Below are positions 38,813-47,066 of a stretch of 64,000 bases of DNA, in pieces (positions within the stretch are counted from its first letter, which is position 1; each line of letters opens with the position of its first letter). Position numbers and translations under genes: made by a program. The stretch comes from Rhizobium lentis (GTDB taxonomy: Bacteria; Pseudomonadota; Alphaproteobacteria; Rhizobiales; Rhizobiaceae): contig NZ_CP071454.1 in assembly GCF_017352135.1 (NCBI RefSeq), forward strand, positions 3,435,001-3,499,000, read 5' to 3'. The notes beneath the pieces were generated by a model. That model made no database searches. It saw nothing but the letters and a program-made list of their open reading frames with translations, and was not told where the DNA came from.

Positions 38813-38889
<77 letters not shown>

Positions 38890-38971
38890 TTTATCCCCTT
38901 GAAATCCCAGTCAGAAAGTCACTTAGACGGTGAGCGCCCCAGCGCGTGACCGCGGCAGAGAACGCGGGTTG

Positions 38972-39604
38972 TCAATGCGGTTTCTGTGCGATTGCAATCA
39001 TCGACTTTGCCAGAAGCGGAATTCGTCCGACATATTCGAAGTCGACGTCTTCGAAGCCTGTGTCGAGCAGCAGCGTGCTGAGTGTCCCCGGGGACCAGAA
39101 TTTGATATGGCCATGGTTCTTGAGCGGCATGAAATGGTCGTCCATTTTCCCGCTGACTGCCAAAGCCAGATTTTTCCAGTAACCGTGAAAGGGCGTCGAT
39201 ACGACCGCGATACCGCCCGGTTTCACCAGATCGTACATCGTCGCCGTGAAGGCCTTGGGGTCGTAAACATGCTCCACGACTTCCAGGCTGATGACCGCAT
39301 CGAAGGTCCCGTAACGGCTGGAAAGGTCTTCGTACCCGGAACCGATTTCCAGCGGAAGATCGGGATGAACCGCTTTCGCCTTCGCGATGCCGTCCTCTGA
39401 CGGATCGACACCGACGACATCGTAGCCTTTCTCGGCAAGCACGGAGGCAGCGCCGCCGGTGCCGCAACCGAGGTCGAAGACCGCCGTTTCGTTTGCCTCG
39501 TGGAAGGTGTTTCCAAGAACATCAACAACGGTTGGCAATATATAGGAATGAGCGGTCGCTGGCTTGGCATGAACATAGGTAGTAGCGTCCAGTTCGATAG
39601 TCAT
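38972..39604 (-). CDS. Class I SAM-dependent methyltransferase
   Basis: A 210-aa enzyme with a standard seven-stranded methyltransferase fold: motif I VFDLGCGTGGAASVLAEKGYDVVGVDPSEDGI (glycine-rich loop and acidic residue), then FDAVISLEVVEHVYDPKAF, and PGGIAVVSTPFHGYWKNLAL. It resembles UbiG-type small-molecule or glycan O-methyltransferases. AGGAGG precedes the ATG at 39604. Nothing nearby points to the substrate. Confidence 0.88.
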   Translation of the reverse strand: MTIELDATTYVHAKPATAHSYILPTVVDVLGNTFHEANETAVFDLGCGTGGAASVLAEKGYDVVGVDPSEDGIAKAKAVHPDLPLEIGSGYEDLSSRYGTFDAVISLEVVEHVYDPKAFTATMYDLVKPGGIAVVSTPFHGYWKNLALAVSGKMDDHFMPLKNHGHIKFWSPGTLSTLLLDTGFEDVDFEYVGRIPLLAKSMIAIAQKPH

Positions 39605-40162
39605 TCTGCCTCCTGAAAAAGTGAGCCTGCCGAGCCAACAATTGTACGGCGGACTTTGACGGCAGTGTGGTGCCGTTATGGTATTAAGGTGATCAACGCA
39701 GGAAGCATTGTCGGCGGCAATCGATCAGCCGGGCGCCGTCTTCCGATGCCGATCGGCCGGAATCGTTAAACTTCTCTTCATAACGATGCGATTGATGGTC
39801 ATGCTCCGCGCCGGATTATCCCGAAGCTGATTGACAGGGTGCCGAGAAGATGCTGAAAACGGCCGAAATTTGGATCTGCGCAATGTGACGGAAAACGGCC
39901 GGCGTATCGGCCACGATTTGTCCAGCTGAAGTAAGCGATACGGTGAAATGCTCCCTTGATGGGAGCGATGAACAATAACACTTCGGTTCTTTTTGAGAAT
40001 CCATCAAATGGACGGGCGAATATCTGTATATTTTGTTAAGGATATACAGAGTTTTACGCTGAGTGTCCTGATTTTCAATTGCAAGAACCATACACCGCTT
40101 CGCATTTTTCCGAATATGTGTAGATTACATTTTCCCTCTCACAGATAGCCTGGTGCGAGCGC
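39605..40162. other. Gene-free AT-richer region with an 8-bp inverted repeat
   Basis: About 560 bases without a convincing gene. The right half is AT-richer than its neighbours. An inverted repeat TCTGTATA-N12-TATACAGA (40023-40050) is the only regular structure seen. A minus-strand frame at 39816-40091 has no family features and was not called. Confidence 0.5.
40023..40050. promoter_or_regulatory. Candidate operator, 8-bp inverted repeat
   Basis: TCTGTATA at 40023-40030 and its exact reverse complement TATACAGA at 40043-40050 are separated by 12 bases, so centres are 20 bases (two helical turns) apart. That spacing fits a dimeric helix-turn-helix protein. It lies 112 bases upstream of the small gene at 40163. 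The binding protein is unknown. Confidence 0.4.
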
Positions 40163-40384
40163 ATGGTGGAAATGAAGCAGAATCTGACTTGCAGACAGGC
40201 TCTCGCAGATGCTTTCCAGGCTCTGTCCGACGAGGCGGTCAAGGCCGGCTGGCCGGAGGGCGATGTTGCAATCGCGCTCGCCGAACTTGCCGAGGAGCGC
40301 GTGATCGAGGTGACCGCCAAGGTGATCGTGGAAGGTTTCGGCCATCCGCCGTTGATCGCCGCTGGCGGCGGTCGCAACAGCTGA
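40163..40384 (+). CDS. Small conserved-looking protein of unknown function
   Basis: A 73-aa acidic protein (LTCRQALADAFQALSDEAVKA ... AIALAELAEERVIEVTAKVI), predicted mostly helical. It has no membrane helix or known domain. Coding-like composition and the position downstream of a candidate operator support it, but no clear ribosome site fixes the start: ATG at 40163 or 40172. I know similar small proteins in Rhizobium, but cannot name a family. Confidence 0.55.
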   Translation: MVEMKQNLTCRQALADAFQALSDEAVKAGWPEGDVAIALAELAEERVIEVTAKVIVEGFGHPPLIAAGGGRNS

Positions 40385-40775
40385 ATCATGTTGCGACAAC
40401 GGCATCCGCGGATCAGGTTTAACCGCGGAGAGCCAATCCGAAAGCTTGCGACGCGCTTGAGCCGATCGCACGGCAGCAATCCTGCCGTCTTCGCCGCTGT
40501 CACGTAGGAGCCTGTGCGGCGCGCGGGCTACGCAGTGCGTCGAGCACACGAGGCGGTGCTGGAGCGCACGGAAAGCGCTATTCGCTCAAGGTTTGCACTC
40601 GCTGTTTCCTGCTCCAAAACGCGGCGATAACGCGCGGGAGAAAATATTGCTCCCCAAGAATTTGCGCAGTTGCTAAAGTTCGGACCCTCGCGCATAATGA
40701 TTTTATTGCCGGTTGCGGAGGGCGGCCGGCGATGCAAGCGTGAAGGCGTTTGCCCTCGGAGGGAAGTGCGGCGTG
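40385..40775. other. Gene-free stretch between two small genes
   Basis: About 390 bases. I see no open frame with family features, no RNA gene and no large repeat. The end near 40758-40766 holds the GGAGGGAAG ribosome site of the next small gene. Confidence 0.45.
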
Positions 40776-40988
40776 ATGTTACGGTCATCAATTCATCCGC
40801 ATGATTTACCGCTCTTTTCGGAAGATCTCGATCTGCTTTCGCAAGTGCTGGAGAAGGTCTGCGAGGAGCGTGGCCTGGTCAGGACGACGCCGGAGGCCGA
40901 GAGGATCGGTGCGGTCATCATTCAGCTCTACAGGCAGGGCGTGAGAGACGGCGGCAAGCTCGCCGACCTTGCCAAGACCTATCTCTGA
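40776..40988 (+). CDS. Small hypothetical protein
   Basis: A 70-aa helical protein beginning MLRSSIHPHDLPLFSEDLDLLSQVLEKVC. The central EERGLVRTTPEAERIGAVIIQLYRQGV and the C-terminal KLADLAKTYL resemble short rhizobial conserved proteins. The strong GGAGGGAAG upstream of ATG 40776 (GTG at 40773 also possible) supports translation. Function unknown. Confidence 0.6.
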   Translation: MLRSSIHPHDLPLFSEDLDLLSQVLEKVCEERGLVRTTPEAERIGAVIIQLYRQGVRDGGKLADLAKTYL

Positions 40989-41049
40989 TACGCGGTTTTC
41001 GCGATCAAAGGATGGGCCAGCAAACCTGAGAAACGACGGATCTATTCAA

Positions 41050-41343
41050 TCAGTCGTCATTGGCGGCGTTAAGATTTTCCGGCCGGATGCCGTCATCGCT
41101 TGACGTGCGTGCCCGCAACCGAATGCCGGGGCCGCCTTCGTCCTGATTGCCGCTTGCGAGGAAAATGATGCCGTGCGCCTCAAGCGTGCTGCGCACGTCG
41201 AACAGCGCATGCGGCTCTCCCGCAAAATCGCCATTTTCCAGCGCCGTCACGGTCTCGACCGGCAGGCCGCTTGCGGCGGCGAGCTCATCGATGCTCATTC
41301 CGATCATGGCGCGCGCGCCGCGTATCTGCGTTGCTGTTATCAT
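41050..41343 (-). CDS. Small XRE-type helix-turn-helix regulator
   Basis: A 97-aa protein with an N-terminal Xre/Cro helix-turn-helix: ITATQIRGARAMIGMSIDELAAASGLPVETVTALENGD. The remaining half (LEAHGIIFLASGNQDEGGPGIRL) is like the short tails seen in single-domain XRE proteins of Rhizobiales. Targets unknown; it is a solo gene on the minus strand. Confidence 0.78.
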   Translation of the reverse strand: MITATQIRGARAMIGMSIDELAAASGLPVETVTALENGDFAGEPHALFDVRSTLEAHGIIFLASGNQDEGGPGIRLRARTSSDDGIRPENLNAANDD

Positions 41344-41492
41344 GACGGAAAATCTAGCGCATTTGCCGCGCTACTCAAGTGGCGCGTTGGTTGATTGCGA
41401 AATCGGCAGGCGGAAATGGGCTGCCTTGTGCGCGCCCGACGGACCGCGCTCCTTTCAAGAAGGATCGCGTTGATTTAACCGCGATGAAATTT

Positions 41493-42704
41493 TCAAGCTT
41501 CGCGCAATTTTACACCGAATAGATCGTCATGCATGCGCTCTACTGCGATCCCCATGCCTCCCATGAGGGCGGCGCGATTGCCAAAGCGACTGATCTCGAT
41601 GCGCGGCGGGTAAGGTGTGCAACGCGGCAGGAAGCGCCTGATGGCGTCTACGAGTTCCGATCTTGCGCCGATGCTACCGCCTGTGATCACCAGTTCAGGG
41701 TCGAGCGTTGCTCCGATTGCAGCAATGGCCACGGCCACCAGCCGTGCCGTCTCTTCAATGGCGGCGACGGCGCTCGTTTCGCCTGCGTTGAACGCAGCGA
41801 AGAGATCGGCCACGGTCGATGCGTTGCGCCCGCCGAAACCGGTATAGCGGCGCAGCATCGCGACGCTGCCGACCGCGCTCTCAAAGGTTCCGAGCGTGAA
41901 GCCGCCGGGATCAAAAGCATCGCCGCCAAGCGGAAGATAAGCGATTTCGCCGGCCGCGCCACGTGCGCCACGCAACAGCGCGCCATTGGCGATGATGCCC
42001 ATGCCGACGCCCGTCCCAAGCGCGACGAAGGCAAAATTGCCGATCTCTGCTCCATGTCCCCGCCATCTCTCCCCTTGCGCGGCGAGGTTGACATCATTTT
42101 CGACGATGACGGGTATGCCCATTCTGTCGCTGAAGACCTGCCGCAGATCCATTGCGTCAACGCCGGGAATGTTCGGCGCGACGTTGATATGGCCGGTGGC
42201 CGGATCAAGGACGCCGGGACTGCCGAGAACGACGAGACGCAGCTTGTCGGCGGTCGTCCCGGCCGCAAGCGCAAGCTGACTGATAAGGTCACTGAACTGA
42301 TTGACCAGATGCATGCCACCGCGCGGGTCGGTCGGCACTTGGGTTTCGGCAACCACGTTTCCCAACAGATCGCAGATAGCCGCAGCGATCTTGGTACCCC
42401 CTAGATCGATGGAGACGCCCAGGCCCGCCCTTGCGTTGATTTCATAGATGATCGCATTCCGGCCGGGACGACCGTCGGTCTGCCCGACAGGTTTCAGCCA
42501 CCCATCCTCCTCAAGATCGCGCACGACCTCGGAAATCGTCTGTTTCGACAAGCCGGTCAGCTTGGCAATATCGGCGCGAGAGATCTTCCCCTTGGCTAAC
42601 ACGGTCCGGATCACCGCGTTGGTCGAGATTTTTCGTGCGATGGGAGTCTGTGCGATAGACGACGTCATTGCCATCGGCTGCTCGTTCCAATTAGTTCGGC
42701 GCAT
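41493..42704 (-). CDS. ROK-family transcriptional regulator
   Basis: A 403-aa repressor of the NagC/Mlc type. An N-terminal winged helix (ISRADIAKLTGLSKQTISEVVRDLEEDGWLKPVG) is followed by the sugar-kinase-like ROK domain: GVSIDLGGTKIAAAICDLLG, NDVNLAAQGERWRG, and GTGVGMGIIANGALLRGARGAAGEIAYLPLGG. It lacks the CXCGXXGCxE zinc motif of typical ROK proteins; the equivalent region reads DAFDPGGFTLGTFES. Divergent from the glycosidase-ABC operon, which it probably controls. ATG at 42674 or 42668 are alternative starts. Confidence 0.85.
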   Translation of the reverse strand: MRRTNWNEQPMAMTSSIAQTPIARKISTNAVIRTVLAKGKISRADIAKLTGLSKQTISEVVRDLEEDGWLKPVGQTDGRPGRNAIIYEINARAGLGVSIDLGGTKIAAAICDLLGNVVAETQVPTDPRGGMHLVNQFSDLISQLALAAGTTADKLRLVVLGSPGVLDPATGHINVAPNIPGVDAMDLRQVFSDRMGIPVIVENDVNLAAQGERWRGHGAEIGNFAFVALGTGVGMGIIANGALLRGARGAAGEIAYLPLGGDAFDPGGFTLGTFESAVGSVAMLRRYTGFGGRNASTVADLFAAFNAGETSAVAAIEETARLVAVAIAAIGATLDPELVITGGSIGARSELVDAIRRFLPRCTPYPPRIEISRFGNRAALMGGMGIAVERMHDDLFGVKLREA

Positions 42705-43032
42705 ATACCTATTGAAAGGTGGTCCCGGCTTTCAACCACCGCGAATGGTGAGCTGAGCTTTCAATCATCATTCCCCATAGCTGAATTCTGTATATCGAAG
42801 CCAGCAATTTGTCTACGTCCTTGACAAAAGGGGAGCCGGCTGTAGGCTGGGATCAACGTGCAATCAAATGCGCGATTGAAAGAGGGTCGAGGACAAGTAT
42901 GCACCATACATATTGTCTGGGTCGCCGCGCACGCGCCAACATCGCCCAAGGAAGAATCGGCTCACGCTGGTTCAGCTGTTTTTCCGTTTCGCGTTCTGCT
43001 GGTTCCTCAACGCTGATGCCGGGGACTTGTCC
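42705..43032. promoter_or_regulatory. Divergent control region of the sugar locus
   Basis: About 330 bases between the ROK repressor and the glycosidase gene. TTGAAAG/CTTTCAA motifs recur: an inverted pair at 42712-42718 and 42729-42735, a single CTTTCAAT at 42758-42765, and ATTGAAAG at 42875-42882. A promoter-like TTGACA at 42821-42826 is followed after 16 bases by TAGGCT at 42843-42848. The last motif lies just past that promoter, where a repressor would block transcription. Assignment to ROK is inference. Confidence 0.55.
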
Positions 43033-44790
43033 ATGATAAAGCCCTCGAAGGACGGACAGCTTTCGGCCGATGCAGGCGTCTTGCTGCCGATAATGGCGCC
43101 ACGCCTTCAGGCGGATGTTCATCCCGACGGATATGCCGATGTTGCACTTTGGGGTGCCGGCAGCCTGGGACGAGTGCGGTTTTCGCCAATCGCCGGCCCC
43201 TATATCTACGCTCCGAACCGGCTCGTCTCGAAACAGGGCGGCGTTTATGTCGCCCAGTCGCGGCCGGTGATGCTGATCGGCGGAGTGAACCTGCAGGGCA
43301 TCTATCCGGCACGCCGTTGCGCCTGGTGGCACGCGCCGGAGGGGAGGAGCGCCAGGGCGAAAGTGTCTCGGAGCGATCATCGGCGGATCTTCGAAATGGA
43401 CTGGGGCGTCCTTATCGTGGAAGCTCTTGATTCCGGTCTGCGGATTGCCGGCGGCGCCTCACAAGACGAAGCCGAGAAAGCGCTCGATCTCACCAACGAA
43501 GCCATTATTGCCGAAGCCGCCGACTATGTGACCCGTTGCGACATGATGCCCGAGGCCGACTCGCTGATGCGCAGCATGGTCAGCCAGGGGATACATGCTG
43601 CCCTTTCCAGCATAAGGCGCGACGAAAATGGCGCCTTCGCCGGTCTTGCTGCCGGACAGGCCTATAGCGCTCCGGCGCGAACCTATTACCGCGATGGCTA
43701 CTGGACGATGCAGCCGCTGTTGACGCTTGCGCCGGAGGCTGTGCGCGAGGAGATCCGCCTGCTCGCCAAAGGGGTACAGCCGGATGGAGAAGCCCCAAGC
43801 GGCGTGATTCTGACCGGCCCCGCTCAATCGGACGCTTGGCAACGCTTCGTCGCCGATTGCAAGGCCAATCCCAAGACCCACAAGAGGGCGGTTCCGGAAT
43901 ACCACAACCGTCCGCAGGACTGGTGGAGCGACCATTTCGACAGCCCGCTTTTTTTCATTCTTTTCCTGAGTGACTATGTCGACGCAACGGCAGACTCAGC
44001 GGAGGTGCAGTTGCACTGGCCGACCGTCAAAGGAATCACCGACCGCTACCTCCGTCTGGCCGGTCCCGACAGCGTTCTGCCGCTGAAACCGCGCAACGAC
44101 CGGGACTGGGCGGACAACGTCTATCGCGAGGGTCTTGTCTCGTATGACCTCGGCCTTTTCGTCGGCGCCATGGATGCGGTGGCGAGGCTTGGCGAGAATC
44201 TCGATCCGGCACTTGCCCGACGCGCACGAGAGACCGCAGATCTCGCCCGTGCAGAAATCGAAGCCAAGCTCTTTGTGCCGGCAACCGGTGGGTATCTTGA
44301 TTATGGGACGTCCGGCGCTTTTGTCGAAGATCATTTGGCCCTCGACAGCCTGACCTTGTCGCGGTTCCGCGCCATATCAGAGCAGAAGGCTGTCGGCCTG
44401 CTCAGAGCGTTTGAAACCAGGTTGGAAACCCGTCACAATCAAGAGCAGCCCTATGGCAGCTGGGGCGTGATGTGCGCCTACCCGCCGTTCAAGCGGCAAG
44501 GCGATCTACGATCCAAGACGGCCTTTCCCTACCGCTATCACAATTGTTCGGATTGGCCCTATTGGGATGGTGTCTATGCCGAGGAACGGCTGCGTCTTGG
44601 ACTTGGAGGCGCGCGCTATGCGCTGATACGCTGGTGGGAAACCTGCCTCGACAATGGCTGGATCGGCGCTGTGGAATATTTCTCGCCGCCCTATGGACGC
44701 GGCTCCCTGCTTCAGGGCTGGAGCGCCATGCCGGCGGCGGTCGCTTTGAAGTATGGGTTTGACGCCGCCAATTCGGAGCCGATGTCATGA
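43033..44790 (+). CDS. Six-hairpin glycosidase-like protein
   Basis: A 585-aa protein from the ATG at 43033 (MIKPSKDGQ). It has the (alpha/alpha)6-barrel look of GH-type enzymes: repeated helical pairs such as VYREGLVSYDLGLFVGAMDAVARLGENL, the acidic/aromatic DWWSDHFDSPLFFILFLSDYVDA, PFKRQGDLRSKTAFPYRYHN, and the C-terminal GWIGAVEYFSPPYGRGSLLQGWSAM. I cannot assign a GH family; relatives of GH63/GH94 and glycogen-debranching-like proteins share this fold. It has no signal peptide, so it probably works on imported oligosaccharide in the cytoplasm. Confidence 0.72.
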   Translation: MIKPSKDGQLSADAGVLLPIMAPRLQADVHPDGYADVALWGAGSLGRVRFSPIAGPYIYAPNRLVSKQGGVYVAQSRPVMLIGGVNLQGIYPARRCAWWHAPEGRSARAKVSRSDHRRIFEMDWGVLIVEALDSGLRIAGGASQDEAEKALDLTNEAIIAEAADYVTRCDMMPEADSLMRSMVSQGIHAALSSIRRDENGAFAGLAAGQAYSAPARTYYRDGYWTMQPLLTLAPEAVREEIRLLAKGVQPDGEAPSGVILTGPAQSDAWQRFVADCKANPKTHKRAVPEYHNRPQDWWSDHFDSPLFFILFLSDYVDATADSAEVQLHWPTVKGITDRYLRLAGPDSVLPLKPRNDRDWADNVYREGLVSYDLGLFVGAMDAVARLGENLDPALARRARETADLARAEIEAKLFVPATGGYLDYGTSGAFVEDHLALDSLTLSRFRAISEQKAVGLLRAFETRLETRHNQEQPYGSWGVMCAYPPFKRQGDLRSKTAFPYRYHNCSDWPYWDGVYAEERLRLGLGGARYALIRWWETCLDNGWIGAVEYFSPPYGRGSLLQGWSAMPAAVALKYGFDAANSEPMS

Positions 44791-44810
44791 GCGACTTGGC
44801 GCCGTCGGAT

Positions 44811-45425
44811 TTAACGGGATCCCTCGTCGATCCGCATTGCAAAGGCAACGGCGCCATCCCGTTCGAATTCGGAGAAGCCAAGGTGGCGGTAAAAGCCTTT
44901 GGCGCGTTCGTTGTTTGGATCGACCCCGAGATGCACGGCCGTGACCCCATGATCTCGAAGCGCCTGCAGCTCGGTGTTGATCATCCTTCGTCCCCAGCCG
45001 CTTGCCTGACGCCCGGGAAGGATGTTGATGTGAAGATGTGCCGGGTACTCGTCCTGAAGCCAGGTCGTGCCGCTGCGCGGATTCTGGATCCGCTCCAGGA
45101 CGTCGGCGTCGCGCGGGCGGGTCGGTTCCAGTCCCGCGATCTCCCGGCGCACGGATGGCCACCAGTTTGCCGCCAGGTCCTGGTCGAACGCCCCGGTGTC
45201 GGGTACGCCTATGACATAGCCGACCGGGCGGTCGTCCTGGACGAGAACAAAGGCAAAGTCTTTGGCGCACTTGAGGTACGGTGCGGACCAGATGTAGCCG
45301 GGCAGGCGCGGGTCGCTATAGAGAGCACTGGCGTCGTGGCCGCCATTCGCGGTTTTCAGGCAGATTTCAAAGAAGGCTTCGATATCCGCTTCAATCGCGG
45401 GACGGATGAAGCAGCTGGTGTCCAT
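44811..45425 (-). CDS. GNAT-family N-acetyltransferase in the sugar locus
   Basis: A 204-aa enzyme. The acetyl-CoA motif is LHINILPGRQASGWGRRMINTE, and the C-terminal VHLGVDPNNERAKGFYRHLGFSEFE is typical GNAT. The N-terminal RPAIEADIEAFFEICLKTANGGHDASALYS resembles the GNAT domains found beside O-GlcNAcase-type sugar enzymes. It lies in the opposite orientation, squeezed between the glycosidase (20-base gap) and the solute-binding protein. I chose ATG 45425 (MDTSCF). Confidence 0.82.
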   Translation of the reverse strand: MDTSCFIRPAIEADIEAFFEICLKTANGGHDASALYSDPRLPGYIWSAPYLKCAKDFAFVLVQDDRPVGYVIGVPDTGAFDQDLAANWWPSVRREIAGLEPTRPRDADVLERIQNPRSGTTWLQDEYPAHLHINILPGRQASGWGRRMINTELQALRDHGVTAVHLGVDPNNERAKGFYRHLGFSEFERDGAVAFAMRIDEGSR

Positions 45426-45602
45426 CACTTTGCCACCTCCTGCGTGGCGCTTTGTCATCATAGGTCGCGAGAGGAGCTGATGCATTGACGATTACCTCAG
45501 ATTCGCCAGCCAGGCAAAGCTCTGGGGGAAGAAAACGTTCGGCCGGTGCCTGGCACAAGGCCTGAACGGGGAGTGGAGAATAAACCAAGTGAGGTGGAGC
45601 AG

Positions 45603-46937
45603 ATGAAAAGAAGCGTGAAATCGATCAGCATACTGCCGGCATACCGATTGAAAGCAGCTGTCGCGCTTGCCGGCGCGGCGCTTGTGAGTTTTGGCCTTTC
45701 CGCCGCCCGCGCCGACGAGCTGGCTGTGTGGGATGACCAGACCTTCGAAGGCCAGAGCGCGGTCATCGAGCAACTGAATAAGGAGTTCGAAGCCGCACAT
45801 CCCGGTGTCACGATCAATCGCACCGCCCGCACTTTCGATGACATGAAACTGACGCTGAAGCTTGCGGTTTCGGCAGGCGATGGCCCTGTCGTCACCAAGG
45901 TCAACCAGGGCGCCGGCGACATGGGTGCGATGGTAAAGGAAGGGTTGCTCCTGCCGGTCGACGACTACATCAAGACCTATGGTTGGGATAAGCGGCAGTC
46001 GGATTCCGTTCTGGCGCGAGACCGCTGGGATGGGCCGAAATTCGGGGTCGGTAAGACCTACGGCATATCGGGCCTCGCCGAAATCGTCGGCCTCTACTAT
46101 AACAAGAAGATCCTCGACGACGCCGGCGTGGCGCTGCCGCAGACCTTCGAGGAGCTTTTGGCCGCTCTCGACAAGCTGAAGGAAAAAGGCGTTGCGCCCT
46201 TCATGATGGGCTCGGCCAAGCAGCATCTGGCCTTGCACATGATCGGCGCCATCGATCAGGCACATATCGACGCGGCCAATCGCGCCGAGCTTGACGACCT
46301 GATCTACGGCAAGGGCGGCACCTGGAACACCAAGGGGAACATCGAATCGGCCAGACTCGTGCAGAAATGGGCGCAGGGCGGCTATTTCTACCCCGGCTTC
46401 GAAGGCATCTCGGGGGACGACGCCGTCCAGCTTTTCATATCAGGGCAGGGCGCCTTCCTGATCTCGGGGACTTGGTACTTCGGTGACATGCAAAATAATC
46501 CGGATATCGGCTTCATGGCCATTCCCGCTCCGAAGGGTATTTCCAAGCCCATGAGTGTCGGCGGTGTGGATCTTGCCTGGGCGATAACCAGCCTTGCCAA
46601 AGATAAGACCAAGCAGGACCTGGCCGGCCAGTACATCGACTATATGGTTTCGGAAAAGGCCGCTGAAAGCTGGGCCGCTGCCGGCTATCTTCCTGCAACA
46701 TCGCTCCCGGCGGATGCAAAGCCCAAGCTCACGCCGCTCCTGACCTCCGGCATCGAGATGTGGAAGACACTCAACGCCAATGATGCGCTCGGGCATTACC
46801 CCGATTGGTCCAGCCCGACGATGCTGAAGACGATAGACGACAACACGCCGCTTCTCCTGTCAGGCAAGATCACGCCAGAAGCCTTTGTCGATGCCATGGA
46901 CAAGGATTATCAGGCCTATCTGAAGGACAAGAAGTAA
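45603..46937 (+). CDS. Sugar ABC transporter, periplasmic solute-binding protein
   Basis: A 444-aa extracellular binding protein of the MalE-like family 1. The signal peptide lies at residues 1-37, ending in SFGLSAARADE. The mature part opens AVWDDQTFEGQSAVIEQLNKEFEAAHPGVTI, with VTKVNQGAGDMGAMVKEGLLLPVDDYI, ISGLAEIVGLYYNKKILDDAGV, and later GGVDLAWAITSLAKDKTKQDLAGQYIDY, all family-like. The start at 45603 has GAGGTGGAG upstream. It probably binds an oligosaccharide processed by the glycosidase. Confidence 0.9.
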   Translation: MKRSVKSISILPAYRLKAAVALAGAALVSFGLSAARADELAVWDDQTFEGQSAVIEQLNKEFEAAHPGVTINRTARTFDDMKLTLKLAVSAGDGPVVTKVNQGAGDMGAMVKEGLLLPVDDYIKTYGWDKRQSDSVLARDRWDGPKFGVGKTYGISGLAEIVGLYYNKKILDDAGVALPQTFEELLAALDKLKEKGVAPFMMGSAKQHLALHMIGAIDQAHIDAANRAELDDLIYGKGGTWNTKGNIESARLVQKWAQGGYFYPGFEGISGDDAVQLFISGQGAFLISGTWYFGDMQNNPDIGFMAIPAPKGISKPMSVGGVDLAWAITSLAKDKTKQDLAGQYIDYMVSEKAAESWAAAGYLPATSLPADAKPKLTPLLTSGIEMWKTLNANDALGHYPDWSSPTMLKTIDDNTPLLLSGKITPEAFVDAMDKDYQAYLKDKK

Positions 46938-46950
46938 CAGCACGGGCGCG

Positions 46951-46981
46951 GGCCACGGCCGTTCACCGGCGGCCCGTGGCC
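46951..46981 (+). promoter_or_regulatory. Intergenic hairpin after the solute-binding protein gene
   Basis: An 8-bp perfect stem, GGCCACGG (46951-46958) with CCGTGGCC (46974-46981), in a GC-rich loop region, without a T-tract. Such hairpins between a binding-protein gene and its permease genes often lower permease expression or protect the upstream mRNA (known for maltose systems); here it is inference. Confidence 0.45.
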
Positions 46982-47066
46982 TGGGTCTCGTCGATCCTGA
47001 GTTGAAATGAGCGCGGGGGCTGCGGCTTGCCGCGTGATGAAGAGCTTTGGCTTCATGGAGTCCTGG

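Noticed and set aside
39816..40091. 91-codon minus-strand frame
   Set aside because: Low coding character, no ribosome site and no recognisable family.
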